Assembly (NCBI GenBank): GCA_002951995.1
Contig: CP019797.1
Span: 1,038,501 to 1,102,500, forward strand
Direction: 5' to 3'
From: Stenotrophomonas acidaminiphila
Lineage (GTDB): Bacteria; Pseudomonadota; Gammaproteobacteria; Xanthomonadales; Xanthomonadaceae
DNA length: 64,000 nucleotides
Shown: positions 23,622-33,902 of the stretch, piece by piece
Numbering within the stretch: the stretch's first letter is position 1
Layout: each line of letters opens with the position of its first letter
Translations under genes and position numbers: made by a program
The notes under the pieces: model-generated
What the model saw: only the letters and a program-made list of their open reading frames with translations
What the model was told of the DNA's origin: nothing
Database searches by the model: none

Positions 23622-26600
23622 ATGAGAAATACCGCACGGGCGTCGAACCGCCCCGGCCGCACCATCGTCGCCAGCGCGCTGGCCACGGCACTGGGCCTCT
23701 CGCTGCTGGGCATGGCGCCGGCCTCCTTCGCGCAGCCGGCGGCCACGCACCAGTTCGCCGTCGCCAGCCAGCCGCTGGGCGACGCGCTCAACCGCCTGGC
23801 CGAAACCGCCGGCGTGCAGATCATGGTGCCGCCGGACCTGGTCCGCGGCCACACCGCGCCGGCGCTGAGCGGCCAGTACACCGTGCAGCAGGCACTGGAC
23901 CGGTTGCTGGCCGGGACCGGGCTGGTCCACCGCAGCACCCGCGGGGGCGTGATCACGCTCGCGCGCGCGCCGGCACCCGCCGCGGCGCCGCGGCCGTCGC
24001 CGCCGGCCGCGGCGGCCAAGCCCGCCGACACCCAGGAACTGGCGGCGGTGCAGGTCACCGGCTCGCGGATCAAGCGCGCCGAGGTGGAAGGCCCTTCGCC
24101 GGTGATGGTGATCTCGGCCCAGCAGATCGAGAACGAAGGCCACGCCACCGTGTTCGAGGCGCTGGAAACCCTGGTCATGGCCGGCGGCGCGGTGGAGACG
24201 GAGCTGTCCGGGGGCTTTTCCGCCAACGCGCACCCGCTCAACCTGCGCGGCCTCGGGCCGGGGCGTTCGCTGTTGCTGATCGATGGCCGTCGTGCCGCCG
24301 ACTATCCGTTTCCCTACGGCGGCCGCAGCAACTTCCAGAACTTCGGCAACATCCCCTCCGGCGCGGTCGAGCGCATCGAGGTGCTGGCCGGCGGCGCATC
24401 CGCCATCTACGGTGCCGATGCCGTGTCCGGCGTGGTCAACGTGGTGCTCAAGCGGGGCTACGAGGGCGACGTCTTCAAGCTGCGCGGCGGTACCAGCACC
24501 ATGGGCGGCCGCGATCGCGCCGACCTGCAGTGGACCGGTGGTCGCAGCGGCGACGACTGGAGCGTGACCTACGCATTGCAGTACTACGAACAGGAGCTGC
24601 TCTATGGCTTCCAGCGCGACGATTGGGACCTGCGCCGGAACCCGGCGGCGGACCCGCGCATCGGCCCCGAGCCGACTTCCATGCTGCGCATCCGCCGCGG
24701 TGGCACCAGCAGCAGCAACCCGCTGATCGCGCTGCCGGACGGGACCTGCCAGAAGTGGGGCGGCGAGTTCGTCGACTGGACCTACCGCCGCATCAGCGGC
24801 GGCAATGTACAGACGCTGGGCAATGCGTGCGGCAGCTGGAACGACGAGCGCTACGTGCACCTGAGCAAGGGCAAGGAGGAGGCCGCCGCCTACGTGTTCG
24901 GCACCTACGATTTCAACAGCGCGCTGCAGGGCTGGGCGTCGCTGCAGGTGTGGGATTCCAGGGCCGAATCGCTGGGCGGCTTCGAGAGCATCACCGGGCC
25001 GCACACCGACGGTGTGGGGCGCCGCGGTGACTTCTACGATCCGCAGTTCGGCGGGGTGATCGCCCCGACCCGCTATCTGTCGCCGGTGGATCTGGGCGGC
25101 GTGGCGGAGATGAACCAGCACTACAAGGAGCGTTCGGTGGACCTGGCCATCGGCCTGCGCGGGCGCCTGGCCGAACGCTTCGACTGGGACGCCACCCTGA
25201 GCCGCGCCGAGTACGACTTCGAGCGCACCCGCCGGCGCATGGTCGGCAACCTGGTCAACGACTTCTTCTTCGGCCCCCAACTGGGCACCACGTCCAAGGG
25301 CGTGCCGATCCACCAGCTGAACCTGGAGCGCTGGCTGCGGCCGCTGACGCCGGACGAATATGCCTCGATTTCCACCCTGGCCCGCTACGAGGCCCGGTCG
25401 TGGGTGAGCACCGGCAGCTTCGTGCTCACCGGCGACCTGTTCCCGCTGCCGGCGGGGCCGCTGGGGATGGCGGTCGTGCTGGAGGCCAGCCGCCAGGGCT
25501 ACGACCTGGACAGCGACCCGCGGGTGCAGCCCGGCGTGGTGCAGCTGTACAACCTGACCGGGACCAACGGCGGCGGCGAGCGCGACCGCTACGCCGCCGG
25601 CGTCGAGTTCAGCATCCCCATCGTGGACACGCTGAAGGCGAGCCTGGCGGGCCGCTTCGACAAGTACGACGACATCACCGACGTCAACGACGCCAAGACC
25701 TGGAACGCCGGGCTGGAGTGGCGCCCGTTCGACGCGTTGCTGGTGCGCGCCAGCCACGCCACCAGCTTCAAGGCGCCGGACATGCACTGGGTGTTCAGCG
25801 AGGGCAGCGGCAGTTACGGCAACAGCGTCGATCCGTGGCGCTGCATCGCCGGCGGCGCCAACCCGGGGTGCTCGGGCTACAGCTATTCCATGTTCTCGGT
25901 CACCCGCGGTGATCCGGCCCTGGAGGAGGAAACCGGCAAGTCGTGGAGCGCCGGTTTCGTGTGGGACATCGCCGACGGCCTGTCGGTCAACGCCGACTAC
26001 TGGAACATCGAGTTGAACGGCGCGCTCGAGCGTCTTTCCAACGCCGCCATCCTCGAGGGCGAGGCCGGTTGCCGCACCGGGCGCAAGCTCAACGGCCAGC
26101 CCTTCGACTTCGCGGCCGACTCGGGCTACTGCCAGCTGATCACCAGCCTGGTCACGCGCACCCCGGAGGAGGGCCAGGCGATCGGCCGCGTCACCGAGAT
26201 CCGCTCGCTGCCGATCAACCAGTCGTACCGGCGCGTGGCCGGCATCGACGCCGGGGTCAACTGGCGCCTGCAGACGGCGCGGCTGGGGCGCTACAACCTG
26301 CGCCTGAACTGGTCGCACACGCTGGCATCCGAACGTCAGGTGCAGGCCACCGACCCGGTCCAGGAGGACTGGCGCGACGACCCGGACAACCTGGATTTCC
26401 GGAGCCGCATCACCACCGGCGTGGACTGGCGGCTGGGCGACTGGTCGGCCGGCGTGTTCGGTACCCGCTACGGCAGCCTGCCCAAGTACGGCGGGGTCGG
26501 GCGCACCGGCGTGCACTTCCTGTGGAATGCCAACGTCGGCCGGCAGATCACCGACAAGGCGGCGCTGAAGCTGTACGTCAACAACGTGTTCAACAGCCTG

Positions 26601-26702
26601 CACCCGCACGACGAGACCAACAGCAGCTTCCCGTACTTCTACGAGGTCTACAGCCCGGTGGGCCGGGAGGTGGCGGTGCAGTTCGAGTACCGGCTGCACT
26701 GA
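23622..26702 (+). CDS. TonB-dependent receptor with STN signalling domain
   Basis: Outer-membrane transducer of 1026 residues. Signal peptide to about residue 37, then the STN (secretin and TonB N-terminus) domain at about 43-113 (FAVASQPLGDALNRLAE...GQYTVQQALDRLLAGTGL), which passes signals to a FecR partner, then an Ala/Pro linker, the TonB-box region around VQVTGSRIKR, the plug (VERIEVLAGGASAIYGADAVSGVVNVV) and a long beta-barrel. Barrel repeats resemble receptors for large organic substrates (the IYGADAVSGVVN group) rather than small siderophore receptors, but the ligand is unknown and no Fur-box-like site was seen. It pairs with the divergent FecI/FecR genes. Intact. Confidence 0.92.
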   Translation: MRNTARASNRPGRTIVASALATALGLSLLGMAPASFAQPAATHQFAVASQPLGDALNRLAETAGVQIMVPPDLVRGHTAPALSGQYTVQQALDRLLAGTGLVHRSTRGGVITLARAPAPAAAPRPSPPAAAAKPADTQELAAVQVTGSRIKRAEVEGPSPVMVISAQQIENEGHATVFEALETLVMAGGAVETELSGGFSANAHPLNLRGLGPGRSLLLIDGRRAADYPFPYGGRSNFQNFGNIPSGAVERIEVLAGGASAIYGADAVSGVVNVVLKRGYEGDVFKLRGGTSTMGGRDRADLQWTGGRSGDDWSVTYALQYYEQELLYGFQRDDWDLRRNPAADPRIGPEPTSMLRIRRGGTSSSNPLIALPDGTCQKWGGEFVDWTYRRISGGNVQTLGNACGSWNDERYVHLSKGKEEAAAYVFGTYDFNSALQGWASLQVWDSRAESLGGFESITGPHTDGVGRRGDFYDPQFGGVIAPTRYLSPVDLGGVAEMNQHYKERSVDLAIGLRGRLAERFDWDATLSRAEYDFERTRRRMVGNLVNDFFFGPQLGTTSKGVPIHQLNLERWLRPLTPDEYASISTLARYEARSWVSTGSFVLTGDLFPLPAGPLGMAVVLEASRQGYDLDSDPRVQPGVVQLYNLTGTNGGGERDRYAAGVEFSIPIVDTLKASLAGRFDKYDDITDVNDAKTWNAGLEWRPFDALLVRASHATSFKAPDMHWVFSEGSGSYGNSVDPWRCIAGGANPGCSGYSYSMFSVTRGDPALEEETGKSWSAGFVWDIADGLSVNADYWNIELNGALERLSNAAILEGEAGCRTGRKLNGQPFDFAADSGYCQLITSLVTRTPEEGQAIGRVTEIRSLPINQSYRRVAGIDAGVNWRLQTARLGRYNLRLNWSHTLASERQVQATDPVQEDWRDDPDNLDFRSRITTGVDWRLGDWSAGVFGTRYGSLPKYGGVGRTGVHFLWNANVGRQITDKAALKLYVNNVFNSLHPHDETNSSFPYFYEVYSPVGREVAVQFEYRLH

Positions 26703-26803
26703 GGCGCCGCCGTGCGCGGAGCGCCCCGTGCCGGGGTGTTCCGCGCACCATGCGTCGATGCTGGGTGATGACGTCCGCCGCAGCGATGCGGGACACTGGC
26801 GGC

Positions 26804-27454
26804 ATGAGTACCGTGTCCGCAGACAAGTCCCGCGTGATCGTGCTGCACGGCATCTGGAACGCGCGGGCGTGGGTGGGGCCGCTGGCCTGGCGGCTGCGCG
26901 CGCGCGGGTTCCAGGTCGGCGTGTTCGGCTATCCCAGCGTGTTCGGCGGGCCCGACGTGGCGGTGCCGTCGCTGATCGAGCGGTTGCGCGGGCAGGGCCC
27001 GGTGTCGCTGGTCGGCCACAGCCTCGGCGGGCTGGTCGCGCTCGAAGCGCTGCGCCAGGCACCCGAACTGGACGTGCCGCGGGTGGTCTGCGTGGGCTCG
27101 CCGCTGTGTGGCAGCGAAACCGCGCGTGCGCTGGCCGGGCATGGCTGGGCGGTGGCGCTGGGACGCAGCGGCGGCCTGTTGCAGCACGGCCTGCCGGCCT
27201 GGCACGGGCGGGCACAGGTCGGGCTGGTGGCCGGCAGCGTGCCGCATGGGCTGGGGGCGCTGATGGGCGCGCTGCACGGCGATTCCGACGGCACCGTGGC
27301 GCTGGCCGAAACCCGCCTGCCGGGCCTGGCCGACCACTGCGTGGTGGCGGCGAGCCACAGCGGGCTGGTGTTGTCGCCGCGGGTGGCGGCGCTGGTCGCC
27401 ACGTTCCTGCGCCATGGGCGCTTCGGCGCGGCCGCCGGGCAGCGGGCGGCCTGA
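26804..27454 (+). CDS. Small alpha/beta hydrolase, lipase-like
   Basis: A 216-residue cytoplasmic alpha/beta-hydrolase. It has an oxyanion-side LHGIWNA and the nucleophile elbow GHSLGG with Ser73; acidic and histidine residues are likely in DSDGTV and ASHSGLV. The arrangement (HG near the start, G-H-S-L-G-G, late SHS) is that of the lipase/PGAP1-like and DUF676 group; a lipid or esterase substrate is possible, but unproved. The start at 26804 begins MSTVSADKSRVIVLHG; an in-frame ATG at 26768 is an alternative. No signal peptide. Followed after 66 bp by yebC, which has its own promoter-like TAGAAT. Confidence 0.78.
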   Translation: MSTVSADKSRVIVLHGIWNARAWVGPLAWRLRARGFQVGVFGYPSVFGGPDVAVPSLIERLRGQGPVSLVGHSLGGLVALEALRQAPELDVPRVVCVGSPLCGSETARALAGHGWAVALGRSGGLLQHGLPAWHGRAQVGLVAGSVPHGLGALMGALHGDSDGTVALAETRLPGLADHCVVAASHSGLVLSPRVAALVATFLRHGRFGAAAGQRAA

Positions 27455-27520
27455 CGGGGCGGCCTGCGGGGATCGGGTAGAATCCGCCTCTTGTTCCCTA
27501 CAGATGTACGGTAGATCCCC

Positions 27521-28267
27521 ATGGGTAGAGGTCCCTCCATCGAAGCCCGCAAGAACGCGTCGGACGCGAAGCGCGGCAAGATTTTCACCAAGATCATCCG
27601 CGAGATCGGCGTGGCCGCGCGCGGCGGTGGAGGCGACCCCAACAACAACCCGCGGCTGCGCGTGGCCATGGACAAGGGCCTGGCCGCGAACATGTCCAAG
27701 GACGTGATCGAACGCGCCATCAAGAAGGCCACCGGCGAGCTGGAAGGCGTCGAGTACGAGGAAGTACGCTACGAGGGCTACGCCCCGGGCGGCGTGGCAG
27801 TCATCGTCGACTGCCTCACCGACAACCGCGTCCGCACCGTGGCCGACGTGCGCCATGCGTTTTCCAAGTGCGGCGGCAACATGGGCACCGAAGGCTCGGT
27901 GGCGTTCATGTTCAAGCGCCTGGGCGTGCTGACCTACGCGCCGGACGCCGGCGATGCAGCCGCGTTTGAAAGCCGCATCACCGAGGCGGCCATCGACGCT
28001 GGCGCCGACGATATCGTCGTGTATCCGGACGACGGCTCGATCGACGTGGTCACCGCGCCGGAGAATTTCCAGCAGGTGAAGGCGGCGATGGAGGCGGCCG
28101 GGCTGGCGCCCGACCACGCCGAGATCACCTTCCGCGCCGACAACGACATCGCCGTGGCCGGCGATACCGCGCTGCAGGTGAAGAAGCTGCTGGACATGCT
28201 CGAGGACCTGGACGACGTGCAGGACGTGTACTCCAACGTCGACCAGGCCGGGCTGGAGCGGGCCTGA
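27521..28267 (+). CDS. yebC: YebC/PmpR-family DNA-binding protein
   Basis: A 248-residue protein of the YebC/TACO1 family, three domains in a row, start [25 protein letters not shown]. Classed as a transcriptional regulator (PmpR), and more recently as a factor relieving ribosome stalling; the two views cannot be separated here. Conserved blocks [28 protein letters not shown] and [17 protein letters not shown] are all present. It is the first gene of the yebC-ruvC-ruvA block common in gammaproteobacteria. A -10-like TAGAAT at 27478-27483 precedes it; a hairpin after it (28295-28321) may reduce read-through into ruvC. Confidence 0.96.
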   Translation: MGRGPSIEARKNASDAKRGKIFTKIIREIGVAARGGGGDPNNNPRLRVAMDKGLAANMSKDVIERAIKKATGELEGVEYEEVRYEGYAPGGVAVIVDCLTDNRVRTVADVRHAFSKCGGNMGTEGSVAFMFKRLGVLTYAPDAGDAAAFESRITEAAIDAGADDIVVYPDDGSIDVVTAPENFQQVKAAMEAAGLAPDHAEITFRADNDIAVAGDTALQVKKLLDMLEDLDDVQDVYSNVDQAGLERA

Positions 28268-28294
28268 CGGCGCGCCCGCGTCCCGTCACGTGAG

Positions 28295-28321
28295 ACGGCG
28301 GCCGGCGAAGATGGCCGCCGT
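28295..28321 (+). terminator. Hairpin between yebC and ruvC
   Basis: ACGGCGGCC and GGCCGCCGT form a perfect 9-bp stem around a 9-base loop, followed by TTCCTCCTT. It lies 28 bases after the yebC stop codon and 18 bases before ruvC. It may be an attenuating terminator inside the block. Confidence 0.5.
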
Positions 28322-28339
28322 TTCCTCCTTCCGGCCGCC

Positions 28340-28867
28340 ATGGCAATGACCCGCATCCTCGGCATCGACCCCGGCTCGCAGCGCACCGGCATCGGCATCA
28401 TCGAAATCGATGCCGGCGGCCGCGCGCGCCATGTCCACCACCAGCCGCTGGTACTGCTGGGCGCGGCCGATTTCGCCCAGCGCCTGAAGCGGCTGGTGCA
28501 CGGGGTGCATGCGCTGATCGACGAGTACCGGCCACAGGAAGTGGCCATCGAAAGGGTGTTCATGGCCAAGAACGCCGATTCGGCGCTCAAGCTCGGCCAG
28601 GCGCGCGGCGCGGCGCTGTGCGCGGTGGTGCTGCGCGACCTGCCGGTCAGCGAGTACGCTGCCACCGAGATCAAGCTGGCGGTGGTGGGCCGCGGCGGTG
28701 CCGAGAAACAGCAGGTGCAGCACATGGTGGGGTTGATGCTGGGCCTGCAGGGCAGGTTGCAGGCCGACGCCGCCGACGCGCTGGCCGTGGCCATCACCCA
28801 TGCGCACGTGCGCGCCACGGCCGGACGGCTGGGCGTGGACGTGCGCTCTGCCTGGAGTCGCAAATGA
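28340..28867 (+). CDS. ruvC: Crossover junction endodeoxyribonuclease RuvC
   Basis: Holliday-junction resolvase, a dimeric metal-dependent nuclease that cuts the junction held by RuvAB. 175 residues, standard length. Active-site acids are visible: the Asp in [12 protein letters not shown], the Glu in [23 protein letters not shown], and the late Asp pair in [14 protein letters not shown]. Start at 28340; the second ATG two codons later (MTRILGID) is equally good. First of the ruv genes here, 73 bp before ruvA. Confidence 0.96.
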   Translation: MAMTRILGIDPGSQRTGIGIIEIDAGGRARHVHHQPLVLLGAADFAQRLKRLVHGVHALIDEYRPQEVAIERVFMAKNADSALKLGQARGAALCAVVLRDLPVSEYAATEIKLAVVGRGGAEKQQVQHMVGLMLGLQGRLQADAADALAVAITHAHVRATAGRLGVDVRSAWSRK

Positions 28868-28940
28868 CCGTTTTTGTTGGCCATGCTGGTGCATGCCGCG
28901 GGCTCCGGCCCCTGGCCCCGGGTTCGCGGAGGGCGTTGCC

Positions 28941-29528
28941 GTGATCGGTCGCCTGCGTGGCATCCTGGCGCACAAGGCCCCGCCGTGGCTGGTGATCGAC
29001 GTGGGCGGCGTCGGCTATGAGCTGGAGGCGCCGATGAGCACCTTCTACGACCTGCCCGACATCGGCCGCGAGGTGGTGCTGTTCACCCACTACGCGCAGA
29101 AGGAGGACAGCGTGTCGCTGTACGGCTTCCTGCGCGAGGGCGAGCGGCGCCTGTTCCGCGACGTGCAGAAGGTCACCGGCATCGGCGCGAAGATCGCGCT
29201 GGCGGTGCTGTCCGGTGCCAGCGTGGATGAGTTCGGCCGGCTGATCCAGGCCGGAGACATCACCGCGCTGACCCGCATTCCCGGCATCGGCAAGAAGACC
29301 GCCGAGCGCATGATCGTGGAACTGCGCGACAAGGCCGCCGACTTTGCCGGTGGCGGTGCGCCGGTGGCCGGGCCGCTGGCCACCGACCCGGTGTCCGAGG
29401 CGACCGTGGCCCTGCAGCAGCTGGGCTACAAGCCGGCCGAGGCGGCGAAGATGGCGCGCGACGCGGCAACCGACGGCGACGATGTCGCCATGGTGATCCG
29501 CAAGGCGCTGCAATCGGCGCTGCGCTGA
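28941..29528 (+). CDS. ruvA: Holliday junction branch migration protein RuvA
   Basis: Binds the four-way junction as a tetramer and loads RuvB. 195 residues. OB-fold domain I ([28 protein letters not shown]), two helix-hairpin-helix motifs in domain II ([16 protein letters not shown] and [17 protein letters not shown]), and the flexible C-terminal domain III that contacts RuvB ([16 protein letters not shown]). The start is a GTG at 28941 with GGAGGG eight bases upstream; no ATG lies nearby. A degenerate GC heptad stretch (28902-28922) sits just before the ribosome site. Confidence 0.95.
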   Translation: MIGRLRGILAHKAPPWLVIDVGGVGYELEAPMSTFYDLPDIGREVVLFTHYAQKEDSVSLYGFLREGERRLFRDVQKVTGIGAKIALAVLSGASVDEFGRLIQAGDITALTRIPGIGKKTAERMIVELRDKAADFAGGGAPVAGPLATDPVSEATVALQQLGYKPAEAAKMARDAATDGDDVAMVIRKALQSALR

Positions 29529-29565
29529 CCCCACTCCCCTTCATTACCGGGCGACCGAAACCACC

Positions 29566-31482
29566 ATGTCCCACGCTGCTTCCCAGCCCGCCACCCCGGG
29601 CCACCCCGGCAAGCCCGGCACCGCCGCCGGCCTGGCGCTGATCGTCGGCGCCATCGGCGTCGTGTTCGGCGACATCGGCACCAGCCCGCTGTACACGCTC
29701 AAGGAGGCGTTCTCGCCGCACTACGGGCTCACCAGCGACCACGACACCGTGCTGGGCGTGCTGTCGCTGGCGTTTTGGGCGCTGATCATGGTGGTCACGC
29801 TCAAGTACGTGACCATCATCATGCGCGCCGACAACGATGGCGAGGGCGGCATCATGGCGCTGATGGCGCTGGCCCAGCGCACCCTGCGCAACGGCTCGCG
29901 CTCGGCCTACGTGGTCGGCATCCTCGGCATCTTCGGTGCGTCGCTGTTCTTCGGCGACGGCGTGATCACCCCGGCGATCTCGGTGCTGGGCGCGGTCGAG
30001 GGCCTGGAGGTGGCCGCGCCGGGGCTCGGCCGGTTCGTGGTGCCGATCGCCCTTGTGGTGCTGGCCATCCTGTTCGCCGCGCAGCGCTTCGGCACCGAGA
30101 AGGTGGGCAAGGTGTTCGGCCCGGTGATGCTGACCTGGTTCCTGGCGCTGGCCGCGGTCGGCATCTGGAACGTGATCGCCGCGCCCGAAGTGCTCAAGGC
30201 GTTCAATCCGTGGTGGGCGGTGCGCTTCTTCCTGGAGCACGGCTGGCACGGCGTGTTCATCCTCGGCGCGGTGGTGCTGGCGGTGACCGGTGGCGAGGCG
30301 CTGTACGCGGACATGGGCCACTTCGGCGCGCCGCCGATCCGTCACGCCTGGTATTTCTTCGTGCTGCCGTGCCTGATGCTGAACTACCTGGGGCAGGGCG
30401 CGCTGGTGCTGCAGCGGCCGGACGCGGTGGCCAACCCGTTCTTCGAGGCGGTGCCGGAGTGGGCGCTGTACCCGATGATCATCCTGGCGACCATGGCCGC
30501 GGTGATCGCCAGCCAGTCGGTGATCACCGGCGCGTTCTCGGTCGCGCGCCAAGCCATGCAGCTGGGTTACATCCCGCGCATGCGCATCCTGCATACCTCG
30601 CACGACACCATCGGCCAGATCTACATTCCCGGCATCAACTGGGGGCTGGCGCTGATGGTGTTCGGGCTGGTGCTGGCGTTCCGCAGCTCCAGCAACCTGG
30701 CCGTGGCCTACGGCATCTCGGTCTCCGGGACGATGCTGATCGACACCCTGCTGCTGGCGCTGGTGGCGCGCACCCTGTGGCCGCGCGCGCGCCATGGCAT
30801 CGTCGCGCTGTGCGCGGTGTTCTTCGTCATCGACCTGGGCTTCGTCGTCGCCAATGGCGCCAAGCTGATGCAGGGCGCCTGGTTCCCGGTGGTGCTGGGC
30901 ATCGCGCTGTTCACCATGATGCGCACCTGGCGCCGCGGCCGCGAACTGCTGCGCGACGAGGTACGCAAGGACGGCATCCGCATCGACAGCTTCCTGCCCG
31001 GGCTGATGCTGGCGCCGCCGATTCGGGTGCCGGGCACGGCGGTGTTCCTGACCGCCGACCCGAGCGTGGTGCCGCACGCGCTGATGCACAACCTCAAGCA
31101 CAACAAGGTGCTGCACGAGCGCAACGTGTTCCTGCACGTGGAGACCCTGCCGGTGCCGTACGCGGCGGCCGGCCAGCGGCTGAAGATCGAGCCGGTCGGC
31201 GACGAGTTCTACCGCATCCAGGTCCGTTTCGGCTTCATGGAGACACCGGACGTGCCGTTGGCGCTGATGCGCTCGTGCGACCACGGCGGGGTCTACTTCG
31301 ACCCGATGGACACGACCTTCTTCGCCAGCCGCGAGACCATCGTCGCCACCGCCAACCGCGGCATGCCGGTATGGCGCGACAAGCTGTTCGCCTTCATGCA
31401 CCGCAACGCCGCCCCGGCCAGCAACTTCTTCCGCATCCCCGGCAACCGGCTGGTGGAACTGGGCGCGCAGGTGGAGATCTGA
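29566..31482 (+). CDS. kup: Low-affinity potassium transporter Kup
   Basis: Inner-membrane K+ uptake protein of the KUP/HAK family, 638 residues. The family start is seen after a short hydrophilic leader: [27 protein letters not shown], followed by about 12 transmembrane helices (to about residue 450) and a C-terminal cytoplasmic domain. Other hallmarks are [15 protein letters not shown] and [18 protein letters not shown]. It lies between ruvA and ruvB in the same direction, with short gaps (37 and 135 bp). There is no known functional connection with recombination; the order appears to be a lineage trait. Confidence 0.96.
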   Translation: MSHAASQPATPGHPGKPGTAAGLALIVGAIGVVFGDIGTSPLYTLKEAFSPHYGLTSDHDTVLGVLSLAFWALIMVVTLKYVTIIMRADNDGEGGIMALMALAQRTLRNGSRSAYVVGILGIFGASLFFGDGVITPAISVLGAVEGLEVAAPGLGRFVVPIALVVLAILFAAQRFGTEKVGKVFGPVMLTWFLALAAVGIWNVIAAPEVLKAFNPWWAVRFFLEHGWHGVFILGAVVLAVTGGEALYADMGHFGAPPIRHAWYFFVLPCLMLNYLGQGALVLQRPDAVANPFFEAVPEWALYPMIILATMAAVIASQSVITGAFSVARQAMQLGYIPRMRILHTSHDTIGQIYIPGINWGLALMVFGLVLAFRSSSNLAVAYGISVSGTMLIDTLLLALVARTLWPRARHGIVALCAVFFVIDLGFVVANGAKLMQGAWFPVVLGIALFTMMRTWRRGRELLRDEVRKDGIRIDSFLPGLMLAPPIRVPGTAVFLTADPSVVPHALMHNLKHNKVLHERNVFLHVETLPVPYAAAGQRLKIEPVGDEFYRIQVRFGFMETPDVPLALMRSCDHGGVYFDPMDTTFFASRETIVATANRGMPVWRDKLFAFMHRNAAPASNFFRIPGNRLVELGAQVEI

Positions 31483-31617
31483 TGGGCGCGCGGCCTGCGG
31501 CCAGGGCCCGGAAAACACGGGCAGTCCTGGCCGCTTGTGCCTACAATCGCCGTTGATGAACATGCCCGAACGCTTGTCCGCCTTTTCCCGGCCTCCGGCC
31601 TCCGGCCCCTGGTCCCC

Positions 31618-32657
31618 ATGACCGACAACCGCATCATCGCCGCCGGCGCCACCCGCGAGGACGACGCCGCCGACGCCAGCATCCGCCCGCGCCGCCTGGC
31701 CGACTACCTCGGCCAGGCGCCGGTGCGCGAACAGCTGGACATCTACATCCAGGCGGCCAAGTCGCGCCGCGAGGCGCTGGACCACGTGCTGATCTTCGGC
31801 CCCCGGGGCTGGGCAAGACCACCCTGAGCCACGTGATCGCCAACGAGCTGGGGGTGGGGCTGCGGGTGACGTCCGGCCCGGTGATCGAGAAGGGCGGCGA
31901 CCTGGCCGCGCTGCTGACCAACCTGCAGCCGTACGACGTGCTGTTCGTGGACGAGATCCACCGCCTGTCGCCGGTGGTCGAGGAAGTGCTGTACCCGGCG
32001 ATGGAGGACTTCCAGATCGACATCATGATCGGCGAGGGCCCGGCCGCGCGCTCGATCAAGCTCGACCTGCCGCCGTTCACCCTGATCGGCGCCACCACCC
32101 GTGCCGGCCTGCTGACCGCGCCGCTGCGCGACCGCTTCGGCATCGTGCAGCGGCTGGAGTTCTACTCGGCCGATGAGCTGACCCGCATCGTGCGCCGCTC
32201 GGCGACGATCCTCGGCATCGACTGCAGCGCCGAGGGCGCCGGCGAGATCGCGCGCCGCTCGCGCGGCACCCCGCGTATCGCCAACCGGCTGCTGCGGCGC
32301 GTGCGCGACTATGCCCAGGTCAAGGCCGGCGGCCATATCGACCAGGCCGTGGCGCAGGCGGCAATGCAGATGCTCAAGGTCGACCCGGAAGGTTTCGACG
32401 AGCTGGACCGGCGCCTGCTGCGCACCCTCGTGGAGTACTTCGACGGTGGCCCGGTCGGCATCGAATCGCTGGCCGCGGCGCTGTCCGAGGAACGCGGCAC
32501 GCTCGAGGACGTGGTCGAGCCCTACCTGATCCAGCAGGGCTTCCTGGTGCGTACCGCGCGCGGCCGCATGGCCACCCACAAGGCCTACCGGCACATGGGC
32601 CTGAAACCGCGCACGGCGCCGGCCGACCTGTTCGTGGAGCAGCCGGACCATGAGTGA
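31618..32657 (+). CDS. ruvB: Holliday junction helicase RuvB, frameshifted as read
   Basis: AAA+ motor that drives branch migration with RuvA. As read, the frame breaks inside Walker A: from the ATG at 31618 it gives [16 protein letters not shown] and stops, while the frame from about 31805 continues [16 protein letters not shown] to the end. The run of five C at 31800-31804 followed by four G needs one more C to restore GPPGLGKT and a normal 346-residue RuvB. Downstream motifs are intact: [56 protein letters not shown], and the DNA-binding winged helix. A RuvB without Walker A would be dead, so a base-calling error is much more likely than a real mutation. It overlaps ybgC by 8 bp. Confidence 0.92.
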
Positions 32658-33078
32658 GTCCCGGTTCAGTTGGCCGACACGCATCTACTGGGAAGATACC
32701 GACGCCGGCGGCGTGGTCTACCACGCGCGCTACGTGGCCTTCATGGAACGTGCGCGCACCGAGTGGATGCGGGCGATGGGCTATGGCCAGGAAGCCATGC
32801 GCAGCGGCGACGGGCAGGTGTTCGTGGTCCGCGCGATGGCCCTGGATTTCCTCAGGCCGGCGCGGCTGGACGACGCACTGGAAACCACGGTGGAACTGCT
32901 GCAGTGCCGCCGCGCCAGCCTGGTGATGCGCCAGGCGGTGCTGCGCGACGGCCAGCCGCTGGTGACCGCGCAGGTGCGGCTGGCCGCGGTCGGCGCCCGC
33001 GATTTCCGCCCGCAGGCCATGGACGACACGCTGTACGCCACGCTCAAACAATTCGAAACCCAACACGCGCAAGACTGA
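32650..33078 (+). CDS. ybgC: Acyl-CoA thioesterase YbgC of the Tol-Pal cluster
   Basis: Hot-dog fold thioesterase of 142 residues that hydrolyses acyl-CoA or acyl-ACP, first gene of the tol-pal operon in many proteobacteria. The 4-hydroxybenzoyl-CoA thioesterase signature is seen in [28 protein letters not shown], with the catalytic Asp in [10 protein letters not shown]. The ATG at 32650 overlaps the ruvB 3' end by 8 bp, so the ruv and tol genes are probably read through. tolQ follows after 10 bp. Confidence 0.95.
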   Translation: MSESRFSWPTRIYWEDTDAGGVVYHARYVAFMERARTEWMRAMGYGQEAMRSGDGQVFVVRAMALDFLRPARLDDALETTVELLQCRRASLVMRQAVLRDGQPLVTAQVRLAAVGARDFRPQAMDDTLYATLKQFETQHAQD

Positions 33079-33088
33079 GGAACATCGG

Positions 33089-33865
33089 ATGATCGCTTTG
33101 CTTCTGGCCCTGCAGGCCACCGTGACCGAGGCGCTGCCGGCGGATGTCAGCGCCGCCGCGGCGCAGACCGTGGCCGGCGCCAGCCATGGCGGCATCAACT
33201 ACCTGGACCTGATGCTCAAGGCCAGCATCCCGGTCAAGCTGATCGTGCTGCTGCTGCTGGCCGGCTCGTTCATCAGCTGGGTGATCATTTTCCGCAAGGC
33301 GCGCGTGTTCAAGGCCGCCGACCGCGCCGCCGACGACTTCGAGAACCGGTTCTGGTCCGGCGCCGACCTGGCCAAGCTGTATGCCGCGGCCGCCGACCGC
33401 AACCGCTCGGTGGACGGGCTGGAGGCGATCTTCGAGTCCGGCTTCCGCGAGTACAGCCGCCTGAACGGCCGCCGCGGGCTGGACAGCCGTACCCAGCTGG
33501 AAGGCACCCAGCGCGCCATGCGCACCACCTTCGCCCGCGAGGTCGACGGCCTGGAGCGCAATCTCGAGCTGCTGGCCAATATCGGCTCCAACGCCCCCTA
33601 CGTGGGCCTGGTCGGTACCGTGTTCGGCATCATGGTGACCATGCACGACATGATCAGCAGCGGCGAGCAGGCCGGCATCGCCTCGGTCGCGCCGGGCATT
33701 TCCGAGGCGCTGTTCGCCACCGCCATCGGCCTGTTCGTGGCGATCCCGGCGACCTGGGCCTACAACCGCTTCACCACCCGCGTGGAACGGCTGTCGGTGC
33801 GCTACGAGACCTTCGCCGAGGAGTTCAGCTCGATCCTGCAGCGCCAGTCCGGCGCCGACGAATGA
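33089..33865 (+). CDS. tolQ: Tol-Pal system protein TolQ
   Basis: Proton-channel subunit of the Tol inner-membrane motor, MotA/TolQ/ExbB family, 258 residues. Three transmembrane segments: about 46-68 (IPVKLIVLLLLAGSFISWVIIF), then two close to the C-terminus (NIGSNAPYVGLVGTVFGIMVTM and ALFATAIGLFVAIPATWAYNRF). The family GLVGTVFGI and the TAIGLFVAIPA motif are present. Placed before tolR in the expected order, so TolQ rather than ExbB. Confidence 0.96.
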   Translation: MIALLLALQATVTEALPADVSAAAAQTVAGASHGGINYLDLMLKASIPVKLIVLLLLAGSFISWVIIFRKARVFKAADRAADDFENRFWSGADLAKLYAAAADRNRSVDGLEAIFESGFREYSRLNGRRGLDSRTQLEGTQRAMRTTFAREVDGLERNLELLANIGSNAPYVGLVGTVFGIMVTMHDMISSGEQAGIASVAPGISEALFATAIGLFVAIPATWAYNRFTTRVERLSVRYETFAEEFSSILQRQSGADE

Positions 33866-33902
33866 TGCGCGCCACGCGCACCAGCCCGCACAGGAACCGC
33901 CC

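Noticed and set aside
22934..27215. Very long minus-strand frame opposite the STN receptor
   Set aside because: It runs through the divergent sigma gene region and the receptor without any domain and is an antisense GC-rich shadow.
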